Shown: positions 1 to 8,724 of the stretch, piece by piece
How positions within the stretch are numbered: position 1 is the stretch's first letter
Layout of the letters: every line of letters begins with the position of its first letter
Assembly (NCBI GenBank): GCA_913060515.1
Contig: CAJXRZ010000016.1
Coordinates: 31,482-95,481, forward strand
DNA length: 64,000 nucleotides
Direction of reading: 5' to 3'
Source: an uncultured Pseudomonadota bacterium
Lineage (GTDB): Bacteria > Myxococcota_A > UBA796 > CAJQPC01
The notes under the pieces: model-generated
The model's input: only the letters and a program-made list of their open reading frames with translations
What the model was told of the DNA's origin: nothing
Database searches by the model: none
Program-made: the position numbers and the translations under genes

Positions 1-1
1 C

Positions 2-190
2 CAAGACGGACGCCGCACCAGCGGCGAGTTGCGCCCCCTCCTCGACCTGACTGTGCAGAGCAAACAGATGCTCCTTGTCCATCAGCCCGCCACATTCGAA
101 GGCGTGCTTCGAAAGGACCAAGGCACGCGCATTGGCGACCAATCGACAGCCCTTCTGGAAAACGCGACACTCGTGGATAGCCCCCTTTAG
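2..190 (+). other. Possible 3' end of a gene cut by the window edge
   Basis: A reading frame runs open from base 2 to a TAG at 188-190, about 62 codons, with no start inside the window, so it could be the C-terminus of a gene that begins to the left. The opposite strand is also open over the same bases with similar third-position GC, so the strand is not certain. No family was recognised. Bases 191 to about 290 contain nothing I can identify. Confidence 0.22.
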
Positions 191-289
191 TCAAGAGTTT
201 CCCGTGACCTACCTTCTTGTCTTTCGAGCTCCCCGATCGAGCCCGGTCTTCTTGGTGAAGGCGTCTTAGTCGGCCCAGAGGGGGCTCAC

Positions 290-745
290 ATGCTGGGCGC
301 TGGCACAGCCGCTGGAATACCGAGCGCTCTGCCCATCATCCATCGGAACATGCACCATCGCGGCGCCGAAGTGGTGGACGCGGCGCATGGGTCCGTAGCA
401 GTGGATCGCGCCATGGGCGTGTTCTGGCGGCAGGGCTTCGATGCCACGTCGACCTCGGACTTGGAGCGCCAGATGGAAGTGAATCGCTAGAGCCTCTACG
501 CCGAGTTCGGCAGCAAGCAAGGGCTCTACGAGGCTGCCCTGGAGCGCTATTTGGTTCACGTGGTACCTGGGTTCATCGGCGAGCTGCAGGCGCCGGATGC
601 CGGCCTCGACGCCATCGAGCTGGTGCTCCGCCGCTTCGCGTCTTGGGCGGGAGCGACGGGGACCGAGTCGGGGTGCGTGATCTGCAAGGCCGCGACGGAG
701 GCCGCCACCGACGACCTGGCCGCGCGAGAGTCGATCCATCACTAG
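290..745 (+). pseudogene. Broken TetR-family regulator gene (in-frame stop)
   Basis: From about base 398 the frame reads as a TetR N-terminal DNA-binding domain (VFWRQGFDATSTSDLE, then EVNR). It hits a TAG at 488-490 and continues in the same frame with the rest of the helix-turn-helix (SLYAEFGSKQGLYEAALERY) and part of the ligand-binding domain (FASWAGATGTESGCVICKAA) to a stop at 743-745. In relatives the position of the stop is usually Ser, so one TCG to TAG change would explain it. The N-terminal start region and the C-terminal third also look degraded or missing, since TetR proteins are normally about 190 aa. A sequencing error could account for the stop but not for the short C-terminus. 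Confidence 0.7.
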
Positions 746-800
746 CCCGGGACACCGCTGCAGTGGCCCTCGATGAGCTGCGCAGGCTCTCCCCTAGTTC

Positions 801-1628
801 CTAAGGCTGGACGAGCCTTTTGGAACGCCGCCAGGCCGCCGGCGTTGCACCAAAGCTCTTCTTGAACTGACGGATGAAGTGGGTGGTGTCCTTCCAGCCC
901 ACGCTCTCCGCGATCTCTGCGATGCGCTCGTCGGTGTGAACCAAGCGTGCCGCGGCCTCGGCGACGCGTCCAGCGGTGATCCACTCTCCAACGGTGTAGC
1001 CGGTAGAGCCCTTTACTTGTGTGGCGACGTACGCGGGGGAGCGATGAACCGCCTTTGCCACATCACGCAGCGAAATCGGCTCCAAGCAGCGGCTCTGGAT
1101 GAAGGCCAGGGCATCGCCAACCAGAGAGCCGGCGACGGGCTCCAGAGCCTGACTGTCCGGCGCCCGCCGCACTTCGCCGAGCAGAAGCAAGAGAAGGCAG
1201 CGGGAGAGCTCTCGCGATGTGGGGTCTGTGCTCTTGAGTTCCTCTTCCAGATCTGCGAGCAGACGCAGCAGGCGCTCTTGCCGGGCCAGGGGAATCTGAA
1301 CCACAGGGAGCGCCCCCAAGCGGGCGTTGTGAAAGGGGCCCATCAGCGGCTGGTGCTCATCGAGGGTCAGACAGCCAGCACAAAAGGAGACCATCCAGAG
1401 CTCTACGTTCTCTCCCCCCAACAGACCATGGGGGACCCCAGCCGGAACGAGGGTGACGGAGCCAGCTTCGATGGCCACTGGGCCTCCGTGTTGCATCTGA
1501 AGCGTTCCGCTGACCAAGTAGGAGAGAACATGCTCCGTATGCGAGGTCTCAGCGTGTGGCTGGAGCTTCCGGTCGCTCCAATGGAAGGCCGTGATGGGTC
1601 CACCGTGGTGGTGTTCTTGGGTGTTCAT
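801..1628 (-). CDS. AraC-family transcriptional regulator with cupin-type N-terminus
   Basis: This 275-aa protein has an N-terminal cupin-like sensor (HTEHVLSYLVSGTLQM, then GSVTLVPAGVPHGL, roughly residues 30-75). Its C-terminal AraC domain of two helix-turn-helix motifs runs from about residue 170 to the end (ISLRDVAKAVHRSPAYVA; RIAEIAESVGWKDTTHFIRQFKKSFGATPAAWR). Such proteins bind a small ligand and activate or repress neighbouring promoters. The gene is divergent from the flavoprotein gene at 1742, about 110 bases away, so that gene is its most likely target. The ATG at 1626-1628 has no strong ribosome site. The family call is firm; ligand and targets are unknown. Confidence 0.9.
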   Translation of the reverse strand: MNTQEHHHGGPITAFHWSDRKLQPHAETSHTEHVLSYLVSGTLQMQHGGPVAIEAGSVTLVPAGVPHGLLGGENVELWMVSFCAGCLTLDEHQPLMGPFHNARLGALPVVQIPLARQERLLRLLADLEEELKSTDPTSRELSRCLLLLLLGEVRRAPDSQALEPVAGSLVGDALAFIQSRCLEPISLRDVAKAVHRSPAYVATQVKGSTGYTVGEWITAGRVAEAAARLVHTDERIAEIAESVGWKDTTHFIRQFKKSFGATPAAWRRSKRLVQP

Positions 1629-1741
1629 GGGCTCGGCTTATCCCCGTCTGAGCAGAATCGAAAGATCAGCCGATTTTTCCCGAAAGCGCGCTCTACCGTG
1701 AGTGACCGCGGGTTCCTACACTGTGGGTGCAAGGAGCAAGC

Positions 1742-2674
1742 ATGCACAGTCTGGACGTAATCATCATTGGTGGAGGCCCCTCGGGCATGAGCGCGGCGCT
1801 GGTCGCCGGGCGCGGGCTGCTCAAGACGGTCGTGGTCAACGCAGAGCGGCCGCGGAACATCGTGACGACGGCCTCCCACGGCTTTCTCTCTCGCGATGGC
1901 GTGCACCCGCGAGAGCTCTTGGCCATCTCTAAGGAGCAGCTCAAGAAGTACGAGACCGTGCGCTACATTGCGGGCCTGGTTGCGCGCGTCGCCAAGGCTG
2001 GCGAGGGGTTTGAGGTGGAGCTCAAGGACGGCACCCAGCTGCGGACCAAGCGGCTCGTGGTGGCGACTGGGTTCACCGATGTACTCAGCCTGTTGAGCTT
2101 GCCTGGCATTGAGGAGGTTTACGGAAAGTCCGTCTACCCCTGTGTGTTCTGCGATGGCTTTGAGCACCGCGGCGAGCGTCTGGCCCTCTTCTCCAAGAGC
2201 GGAGAGGATTTCTACGTGCCCATGGTGCGACACTGGTCCAAGGACGTGGCGCTGTTCACCAATGGAACCGCCGTTGACTCTGAACGCAAGCGCCTCCTTG
2301 AGGGGCGAGGCGTTCTGGTCGTAGAGGAAGCAGTCGCCAAGCTGGTCTCCATAGGGGGCAAGCTTCAGGCCGTTGAGCTCACGTCGGGCGACCGGGTGGA
2401 GCGGGACGCAGGGTTCATCAGCGACGACTACTCCAAGCCATCTACCCCCTTCGCCGAGCAGCTCGGAGTGGGCAAGACCCAGAACGGCTGGGGAATGGAG
2501 GTCTTAGACGTGCTGCCCTCGGGCGCGTCAACGGTCGATGGTCTGTATGTGGTTGGCGATGCGCGAAGCGGCTTTGGAGGCTTGATGGCATCGGCCGCCC
2601 AAGGGGCCGCATGTATGGAAGGGATCGTTCATGAAATCGCCGCACAGCGGTGGGCCGAGGGTGCAAATGCCTAA
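1742..2674 (+). CDS. Thioredoxin-reductase-like FAD/NAD(P) oxidoreductase
   Basis: This 310-aa flavoprotein starts with a dinucleotide-binding GGGPSG at residues 10-15. It carries a CVFC redox pair at residues 134-137 in the position of the TrxR active site, and ends with the FAD-contact motif YVVGDARSGFGGLM. It belongs to the small TrxR-like family that includes disulfide reductases of secondary metabolism. The substrate cannot be told from sequence. The ATG at 1742 is preferred over the in-frame GTG at 1727 because AAGGAG lies five bases before it. The gene is divergent from an AraC regulator and overlaps the next gene by 8 bases, so the two are probably co-translated. Confidence 0.88.
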   Translation: MHSLDVIIIGGGPSGMSAALVAGRGLLKTVVVNAERPRNIVTTASHGFLSRDGVHPRELLAISKEQLKKYETVRYIAGLVARVAKAGEGFEVELKDGTQLRTKRLVVATGFTDVLSLLSLPGIEEVYGKSVYPCVFCDGFEHRGERLALFSKSGEDFYVPMVRHWSKDVALFTNGTAVDSERKRLLEGRGVLVVEEAVAKLVSIGGKLQAVELTSGDRVERDAGFISDDYSKPSTPFAEQLGVGKTQNGWGMEVLDVLPSGASTVDGLYVVGDARSGFGGLMASAAQGAACMEGIVHEIAAQRWAEGANA

Positions 2675-3308
2675 GGCCAAACCCCAGGACGTCGCACGCT
2701 TTCACGCGGAGTACGACACGCAGAAGGACCACCGTCTGCGGCTCTTCGGGGCCATAGCCAAGCTTCTGGAGCCAGCCTCCGTGCTTTACCCAGGCAGCTA
2801 TGTGGACATTGCCCCCTCGGTGTTCTTTGACGAGGTTCGATACGTCGACAGCGACAAGCGCGCACCACGCTTCTTCGAGCAGCCAGCCCTATCCGAGCTC
2901 ATCGCCGACAAGCGGACTCAGCTTCAGCGCCCAATGGGCGGCCGGGTCAGCTTCGAGAGCCGAGACTACCGGACTGTTTTGAGCATCCCGGACCAGTCCG
3001 TGGCGCTTCTCATCTCGCTCTATGCGGGCTTTGTCAGCGAGCATTGCACGCGGTACCTGGCGCCTGGAGGACACCTGTTGGTCAATGACAGCCATGGAGA
3101 CGCGTCGATGGCGTCGCTGGATGCGGAGATGCGTCTTGTCGGGGTCGTGCTCGAAGACGGGCTTGAATACCGAGTGAGCACGGAGGAGCTGGAGGCCTAC
3201 TTGGTCCCCAAGCGTGGGCCGGGGCCCAGCCGTGAGAGCTTGCATCGAGAGGGGCGAGGCCCCAACTACACGCGCAAGCCCTTCGCCTACCTCTTCCAGT
3301 TGGTGTGA
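2667..3308 (+). CDS. Conserved hypothetical protein, possible SAM-dependent methyltransferase fold
   Basis: This 213-aa protein begins inside the end of the flavoprotein gene (8-base overlap, GAGG upstream). VLYPGSYVDIAPSVFF followed by YVDSD (about residues 36-62) resembles the first two strands of a class I SAM-binding fold, and LAPGGHLLVNDSHGD (about 130-145) resembles the LxPGGxL strand of such enzymes. No catalytic motif was recognised. Coupling with a TrxR-like flavoprotein suggests joint action on a small molecule, but this is inference only. Confidence 0.75.
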   Translation: MPKAKPQDVARFHAEYDTQKDHRLRLFGAIAKLLEPASVLYPGSYVDIAPSVFFDEVRYVDSDKRAPRFFEQPALSELIADKRTQLQRPMGGRVSFESRDYRTVLSIPDQSVALLISLYAGFVSEHCTRYLAPGGHLLVNDSHGDASMASLDAEMRLVGVVLEDGLEYRVSTEELEAYLVPKRGPGPSRESLHREGRGPNYTRKPFAYLFQLV

Positions 3309-3327
3309 GACCGGAGGTGCCTTGGAA

Positions 3328-4572
3328 TCAGAGTCCGAAGAGCGCGTTCGCCGTCGCGCCATCCTCTGTGCACTGGTCCAGGGCCACCGCGTCGAGCAGC
3401 TCAGCCATGCCGGCTTCGGCCTCGGCGAGAGAGGGGGCCGGCAGGCTGCCACCGGAGGGCTGTGCCAAAAAGTCCGCGAGCGCGTACCAGGCCGGTGTAG
3501 GGCGAATTCGCTGGAGAACCGGGTTGTAGAACCAGGTCTGTTTGCGTTTCCACGGGTACAGCGCCCATCCGATGTCCTCCCCTTCGACCAGCTCGATCAC
3601 GTCTGTTTGCCAGCCGATGGTCTGCTCGCCGAACTCTCCGAGCCACAAGGGTCGATCGTGCGTTGTGCGTAGGATCAGGTAGGCCTCGATGTCAGCCGGG
3701 CCGGGGTTGGCCCAGCCCTCGAAACCCGTCAGAGCGTAGGCGTGGAATTCGTAGGCCATGTTTGGGTCGAGAGGCGTTGTGAATTCAGAGAAGTCATGGG
3801 CCAGATCGTCTCCCTCCACAAAGACCATGTGCAGCGAGTCGACCTGGCGAACCGCCGCGATGATCCTGGCATACAGCGCAGGAAGATCCGCCGGGTCGAC
3901 GCCTGAAGGGAGGGCCGGTTCGTTCATCAGGTCGTAGCCAGCAAGAGCAGGTTGACCAGCAAAGCGAGCGGCGAGCATGCCCCACATCGCGACGGTCTCA
4001 TCCTGGTTGCTGCTGGCGTTCTCGCCCTCCCAGAGCTCTGCCACGGCGGCATCGCGGGGAACGTCGCTCACAGTTGGCAGAGCGTTCTGACCGCCAGGCA
4101 CGCTGTGCAAGTCGAGCACGATGTAGACCCCGTGCTCCTGGCCCCAGCTCAGGGCGGTCTCTACGCGGGCCAGGGCGTCCTCGTCGGCGTAGCGGTGGTA
4201 GAGCGGCAAGCGCGCGCAGTTGAACCCAAGCTCTGCGATGCGCTCAAAGTCTGCTTCGGTGATGAAGCTGTCCCGGTAGTCCAGCCAAAAGGCCGCTGCC
4301 TTCTCTTCTCCGACCGCCTCGTCCAGACGAGAGGCGAACTCGTTGGGGGAGATGAAGAGGGCGTGGCCCGAGTCGCTGATCAAGTAAGGAATGGGCTGCA
4401 GCCAGCCATCGATGTTGACGCAGCGCAGCTTCAGCGGCTGCTCATCGCCGTCCACGATCTGAGTCCCTGCGCTGTGGACCACCGCCCTGCCGTGGCTCGG
4501 GATGCTGGTGGCGTTCCCGGGCGCGATGGCTGGGGTGGTGCAAGCGAGCAGCGGGGCGAAGAGGGTGGTCAT
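3328..4572 (-). CDS. Glycoside hydrolase family 5 (cellulase-like) lipoprotein
   Basis: The 414-aa protein starts with a very short lipoprotein signal (MTTLFAPLLAC), so the mature enzyme is probably anchored at the cell surface. GH5 landmarks are visible: YIVLDLHSVPGGQN (about 150-163), the acid/base Glu in LMNEP (about 218), the His/Tyr region YEFHAYALTGF (about 274-284) and the nucleophile Glu in LWLGEFGEQ (about 313). This family cleaves beta-1,4 or beta-1,3 glucans or mannans; the exact substrate is not predictable. It is a single gene, convergent with the one at 2667. Confidence 0.9.
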   Translation of the reverse strand: MTTLFAPLLACTTPAIAPGNATSIPSHGRAVVHSAGTQIVDGDEQPLKLRCVNIDGWLQPIPYLISDSGHALFISPNEFASRLDEAVGEEKAAAFWLDYRDSFITEADFERIAELGFNCARLPLYHRYADEDALARVETALSWGQEHGVYIVLDLHSVPGGQNALPTVSDVPRDAAVAELWEGENASSNQDETVAMWGMLAARFAGQPALAGYDLMNEPALPSGVDPADLPALYARIIAAVRQVDSLHMVFVEGDDLAHDFSEFTTPLDPNMAYEFHAYALTGFEGWANPGPADIEAYLILRTTHDRPLWLGEFGEQTIGWQTDVIELVEGEDIGWALYPWKRKQTWFYNPVLQRIRPTPAWYALADFLAQPSGGSLPAPSLAEAEAGMAELLDAVALDQCTEDGATANALFGL

Positions 4573-4781
4573 GGTTGCATCCGGCTGACTGTTGGACCCC
4601 TGAGAGGCCCCAAGCAGAAAGACTGCTCAGTCAGCGACAGCCTACAACGCTGATGGTGCGCGATTGACCTGGGACCGAGTTCCAGATTGGAGGGCGCGCA
4701 GCGACAACCCACCCCTTGGCGCAGGTGCTCAGGGTGCGCAGGTGCTTGGCCTTGCCCTCAAGTCCTTCCCTTAGGAGCCCA

Positions 4782-5747
4782 ATGCCCATCGAAACCTTGC
4801 ACCTCGAGACCGTCCTAAAGCAGCACACCCGGGACATGTCCGGTCGTGTGGCCGCAATCACAGGGACGACCTCGGGTACCGGCTACGTATGCGCACGTGA
4901 GCTGGCGCGGTTGGGGGCCAAAGTCTTCCTTCTGAACCGGGAAAGTGAGCGTGCGCACGCCGCTCTGGCGCGCCTGAAAGAAGAAGTACCCGATGGCGTA
5001 TTCGAGGCCATTACCTGCGATCTGCAGGACTTTGAGAGCGTTCAGAGCGCCGCTGCTGCCGTGCTCAGCAAGACCGACAAGCTCGATGTGCTCTGCAACA
5101 ACGCCGGCGTGATGGCGCTCCCACAGCGCGTCACGAAAGACGGCTACGACGTACAGATGCAGACCAACTGCATCTCCCACTTCATGCTCACCCGCGAGCT
5201 CTTCCCTCTGTTGGAGAAGAGTGACGATGCGCGCATCGTGAACCACACCTCTGGGGCACGCCGTGGACCGCCCTTGGAGGCGCAGTACTTCGGGAAGGAC
5301 GCTGACCTGGGTGGGGATGGGAGCGAGGAGGAGAACGCCTCTTTTGGTGGACCGCGCTGGTCTCGCTACCACCAGACCAAGCTGGCCAACTGCGCCTTTA
5401 CCTACGGAATCAAGCAGCGTCTGGACGCTCGCGGCGTGTACAACGTCAAAGCGATGATTGCCCATCCCGGGTTGGCGGCGACCAGCCTACAGGTCACCAC
5501 AGCAGGCAGCGGCGGCATGGACATCGAGTCCGACTTTATGAAGCAGGCCCAGTCGGCAGAGGACGGCGCTCTGGGCATCCTTCGCGCCTGCGCAGACCCC
5601 AAGGCCCAATCGGGCGACTTCTTCGGGCCCACAGGATGGACTGGTTTCCCTGAGAGCTTGCCTCCAGAGGAGCCCCTCTCCGATGCCCACAACGTCCAGG
5701 TGAACTGGCAAGGTTGTGAGGCTGCGGTCGGTCCCTGGGCGCTCTGA
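4782..5747 (+). CDS. Short-chain dehydrogenase/reductase
   Basis: A 321-aa NAD(P)-dependent SDR. It has the TGTTSGTGY nucleotide-binding motif (about 27-35), NNAGV (about 105), a HTSGARR segment holding the catalytic Ser, and the YHQTK catalytic Tyr and Lys. The layout resembles the retinol-dehydrogenase or protochlorophyllide-reductase-like branch, which has a long insert before the Tyr. The ATG at 4782 has AGGAG four bases upstream; an earlier in-frame start at 4716 lacks one. It stands alone and is convergent with the lipoprotein gene at 5763. Substrate unknown. Confidence 0.9.
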   Translation: MPIETLHLETVLKQHTRDMSGRVAAITGTTSGTGYVCARELARLGAKVFLLNRESERAHAALARLKEEVPDGVFEAITCDLQDFESVQSAAAAVLSKTDKLDVLCNNAGVMALPQRVTKDGYDVQMQTNCISHFMLTRELFPLLEKSDDARIVNHTSGARRGPPLEAQYFGKDADLGGDGSEEENASFGGPRWSRYHQTKLANCAFTYGIKQRLDARGVYNVKAMIAHPGLAATSLQVTTAGSGGMDIESDFMKQAQSAEDGALGILRACADPKAQSGDFFGPTGWTGFPESLPPEEPLSDAHNVQVNWQGCEAAVGPWAL

Positions 5748-5762
5748 GGGCGCGGGTGGGGC

Positions 5763-6488
5763 TCAGCAACCGCTCTCGGAGTAGAGCGACAACATCCCAA
5801 TGATGGCGTTCACCTCGGACTTTGCCTGGGTGTTCACCGCGAAGGGCTCGATTTGCTTCAACCCACGGTACCAGCCGTTGGTGTAGCCCTTGAAGGACGA
5901 TTGGTGTCCGGTGACGGACTCCACCAGCTCAAAGTTGGCGGAGACCCTGTCTTGGGTCTTTGGCGGGAAGTCCGTTCGAATGTTGTCCAGCTGCTCGCTC
6001 AGGTTCTGAACGGGATCCGTCATCATGGCCAGTCCGGAGCGGTCCACCAGGTTTGCGTGACCGAAGAGAAAGTCCCCTTGCTTCGGCATTGGAAGCTCCA
6101 CGCCCAGAGCGTCCATCACCGCGACATGGTCGCCAACGCCGTGCTTGAGGTGGGCCAAGTCCGAGTGCGCTTCGGACTCGAAGTGCTCTGGGTTCAGCGC
6201 CTCGATTCTGGGCTGAAGCACCAGCGGGATCTGATGCGATGCCCGGGTGTAGGAGCAGGTCACGGAGAGCTCCCGCATGGCTTCTTTGGCCTGGGCAAGC
6301 TGCTCTGGAGAGAGGGCCTGAATGTCTTGGAGCACCCAGCCCATGGCTTGGTCTGTGCCTGCTACGTCCAAGGCGTTGAGCTCCTGCAAGGTCAAGGTGG
6401 GATGCGCGGGAGTTTGGGCGGTCGGGACTTGCACTTCGGCGTCGGCGACGCCGCACCCCAGAAGGCTGAGGGCGAGTGTGAGAATCAT
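5763..6488 (-). CDS. Uncharacterised lipoprotein, paralogue of the next gene
   Basis: A 241-aa protein with lipobox LSLLGC at residues 8-13. It is related to the upstream neighbour: both have a central helix ending in DALGV or DAMGV (HVAVMDALGVELP versus HVATLDAMGVILG) and end with a similar helix (KSEVNAIIGML versus KASVNAMIRLL) and a final GC. No enzyme motif is seen. It is the last gene of a run led by a BlaI-type repressor and an M56 peptidase, so its expression probably responds to that signalling pair. Confidence 0.75.
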   Translation of the reverse strand: MILTLALSLLGCGVADAEVQVPTAQTPAHPTLTLQELNALDVAGTDQAMGWVLQDIQALSPEQLAQAKEAMRELSVTCSYTRASHQIPLVLQPRIEALNPEHFESEAHSDLAHLKHGVGDHVAVMDALGVELPMPKQGDFLFGHANLVDRSGLAMMTDPVQNLSEQLDNIRTDFPPKTQDRVSANFELVESVTGHQSSFKGYTNGWYRGLKQIEPFAVNTQAKSEVNAIIGMLSLYSESGC

Positions 6489-6515
6489 GCTGTGCTCCGT
6501 GTAGGGAAGGAGGGC

Positions 6516-7295
6516 TCAGCAGCCCTGACCAAAGTAGGCATCAAGCAGGCGAATCATGGCGTTGACGCTCGCTTTGTCCTGGGGGTTGCTCATGGCCGGC
6601 TCTACGCGTCGCAGTGCGCTGTGCCAGGCCCGAGTGTGGTTGTTCAGGGTCCAGGGTTGGCCGGTGATTCGGTCCACCTGGTGGGTGTGGAAGCGCTCGA
6701 TGTCCAGGTAGGGCTGGGGGAGCGTTGGAGGGATGGCCGCGACCAAGTTGAGGGTGTCGCCCAGGGGGGCTGCTCCGAAGAGCACCTGTTCACGCGTCTT
6801 GGCCAGCTCGAGGCCATGGAGGTGCTGGCCGGAGACCGGCGCGCCAAGGATCACACCCATGGCATCCAGGGTGGCCACGTGTGCGCTCAGTCCCGCCTGA
6901 AGCAGGCGCCAGTCTTCCTGCATCTCGGGGCCCAACTCTTGGCTGTCCACTTGCATGACGGCTTGATGAAGGACCAGCGGGACCTGGACCGCGGAGCGGG
7001 TGAACAGAGAGTTCGCTGTGAGCAGCTCCAGGGATTCGCCAGCTTGCTGGCGCTGGTCTTTTTCCAGGCTCTGGATGGTGCTTAGGTGGCTCTGGGCCAG
7101 AGAGGTGGCGGCTCTCAGATCGTCCTGGGAGAAGGCACCGCTGTTGGGGCCGGTCACGCAGCCGTGGTCCCCGACTTGGGGGCAGTCCTCGGGCTCAGGG
7201 GGCTGGGCCGCGGTGGCCTCGGCGGTGGTGAGCTGATGCAGATCTGGGCTGCAGGCGCACAGTCCGAGGAGCAGGAGAGCAGTGGTGATGCGCAT
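6516..7295 (-). CDS. Uncharacterised lipoprotein, tandem paralogue
   Basis: A 259-aa protein with a signal peptide and lipobox LGLCAC (residues 10-15). It begins two bases after the stop of the M56 peptidase gene, so it is surely in the same operon. It is mostly helical and shares the HVATLDAMGV core and the KASVNAMIRLLDAYF C-terminal helix with the protein at 5763. CPQVGDHGCVTG near residue 40 may form a disulfide. Function unknown. The pair could be envelope effectors or ligand binders of the BlaI/M56 circuit. Confidence 0.78.
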   Translation of the reverse strand: MRITTALLLLGLCACSPDLHQLTTAEATAAQPPEPEDCPQVGDHGCVTGPNSGAFSQDDLRAATSLAQSHLSTIQSLEKDQRQQAGESLELLTANSLFTRSAVQVPLVLHQAVMQVDSQELGPEMQEDWRLLQAGLSAHVATLDAMGVILGAPVSGQHLHGLELAKTREQVLFGAAPLGDTLNLVAAIPPTLPQPYLDIERFHTHQVDRITGQPWTLNNHTRAWHSALRRVEPAMSNPQDKASVNAMIRLLDAYFGQGC

Positions 7296-7297
7296 GG

Positions 7298-8152
7298 TCA
7301 AACCTTGCAAGTCAGGGTGTCTGCAGGAGCCGACCAGGTAGGCCAGGCACCCAGGGCCGGAAGGGCCAGTGCCGCCAGAAGCAGCGCCAACACCCAGACG
7401 GGCCAACGGCGGGGACTGCGTGCCCGGGGTTCGAGGACCGCCAGGACCCGCAGAGCGACCTGGGAGTGGCCGATGCCCAGGGCCACAGCGGGGGGCTTGC
7501 AGCTGGCCAATGAGACCAGCAGGGATGCGTAGTCGGTGGCCCGCACCCCCTGTGAGAGCACCGCGTCGTCTGCGGCGTGCTCGGCGTCTTGAGCCAGCTT
7601 GTGCCGGGCAAGCCAGACCATGGGGTTGAACCAGAACAGGGCGCTGACGGTCCAAGCCATCATGTGCACTGCCCAGTCCCTGCGCTGGATGTGTGCTTGT
7701 TCGTGGGCCATCGCCGCATCGAGCAGTTCGGGAGCCCAAGACCGGGCGCTCTCTGGGAGAAGCACGATGGGCCGAAACAGGCCCCAAGTAACGGGGCTGC
7801 TGAGCTTCTTGGTGAAGAGGCGACCCTGGGCATCGCGCGTTGCGCCGCGCTGGAGCCAGCTCAAGCGCAGCAGTCCAAAGAGCAGGGGAGAGAGGGAGAT
7901 CAGCGCGCCGGCAACCCAGACCCCAAAGACCCAGGGGGCATCAATGGCGATGCTGGGGCCGCGCTGTGCCGCCACCAATGGCAGCACCGGCAGACAGGCC
8001 AGGCCCGTGGCCCAGACAGCGTGACGTGCGGCCGCCGAGCGCTTGCGCAGCAAGGTGCTCAGGCCCCAAGCCATTCCCAGAACAGCCGTGGCCTTCAGAC
8101 CTGAGTCCAGAATCACGCCCGTGACGATGCTCAGCTCGGCGGGTCCACTCAT
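7298..8152 (-). CDS. M56 (BlaR1/MecR1-type) membrane metallopeptidase
   Basis: This 284-aa polytopic membrane protein has the zinc site HEQAH (residues 150-154) and a downstream Glu ligand in EHAADDAVL (about 191), with hydrophobic segments on both sides and a final membrane helix around 254-274. In BlaR1/MecR1 systems such proteases inactivate the cognate BlaI-type repressor after sensing a signal. There is no C-terminal penicillin-binding sensor domain, so this is a short version whose signal is unlikely to be a beta-lactam bound in the usual way. It overlaps the repressor gene by 4 bases (ATGA). Confidence 0.9.
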   Translation of the reverse strand: MSGPAELSIVTGVILDSGLKATAVLGMAWGLSTLLRKRSAAARHAVWATGLACLPVLPLVAAQRGPSIAIDAPWVFGVWVAGALISLSPLLFGLLRLSWLQRGATRDAQGRLFTKKLSSPVTWGLFRPIVLLPESARSWAPELLDAAMAHEQAHIQRRDWAVHMMAWTVSALFWFNPMVWLARHKLAQDAEHAADDAVLSQGVRATDYASLLVSLASCKPPAVALGIGHSQVALRVLAVLEPRARSPRRWPVWVLALLLAALALPALGAWPTWSAPADTLTCKV

Positions 8153-8523
8153 CGGCCTTCCTCCCGCGCTTGGGCAATGACAGCCTCGAGCGCCGCCAGT
8201 TCCTTGGGGTCCAAGGCTGTGTCTCCGACCAAGGCCAGGGCGGCCTGAAGTTTTGAGCCGCCGAAGAAGTTGGTCACCACCCGGTCCAAGGCCGAGGCGC
8301 TGGCTTGCTCCGCTGGGACCGTTGGCGAGTACAGATAGCGGCGACCGTCTCGGGCCGTCACCAGATGGCCCTTCTCGACCAAGGTGCCCATCAGCGCCCG
8401 CACGGCGGAGTAGCTGGGGGCATCGGCCAGGGCCTTGTGGATCTCAGAGACCGAGGCACCGCGTCCGAGGCGGTAGACAAGGTCCATGATTTGGCGTTCG
8501 CGACGGGAGAGGGGGTCTGACAT
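8149..8523 (-). CDS. BlaI/MecI-family transcriptional repressor
   Basis: A 124-aa winged-helix repressor. The N-terminal domain (LSRRERQIMDLVYRLGRG; VRALMGTLVEKGHLV) matches BlaI, and NFFGGS at residues 85-90 corresponds to the place where BlaI-type repressors are cut by their M56 partner. The ATG at 8521-8523 is the first usable start. It leads the operon repressor, M56 peptidase, two lipoproteins. A perfect 7-bp dyad just upstream (8537-8560) is a candidate self-operator. Confidence 0.92.
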   Translation of the reverse strand: MSDPLSRRERQIMDLVYRLGRGASVSEIHKALADAPSYSAVRALMGTLVEKGHLVTARDGRRYLYSPTVPAEQASASALDRVVTNFFGGSKLQAALALVGDTALDPKELAALEAVIAQAREEGR

Positions 8524-8536
8524 GCAGGTTTTATAG

Positions 8537-8560
8537 CACATGCTGGAAAAGCTGCATGTG
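8537..8560. promoter_or_regulatory. Candidate operator of the BlaI-type repressor
   Basis: CACATGC and GCATGTG form a perfect inverted repeat separated by 10 bases, 14 bases upstream of the repressor start codon. A TATAAA (read on the minus strand) lies between the dyad and the start. Repressors of this family usually bind dyads that overlap their own promoter. Confidence 0.5.
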
Positions 8561-8724
8561 GAATTCTCAGATTTGATCCGCTGGGTGCCCTGTGCGCCAG
8601 GACTTCCCATCTCGCCCAAGGTGCATAGACTTGCTGCAGTAGGGCGCTGCCCGCGTCCAGCCTGACCTGCCCAAGCCGCGGCCGAGTCACCCAAGCTGGA
8701 CACAACCACTGCTTGGAGGACCAA

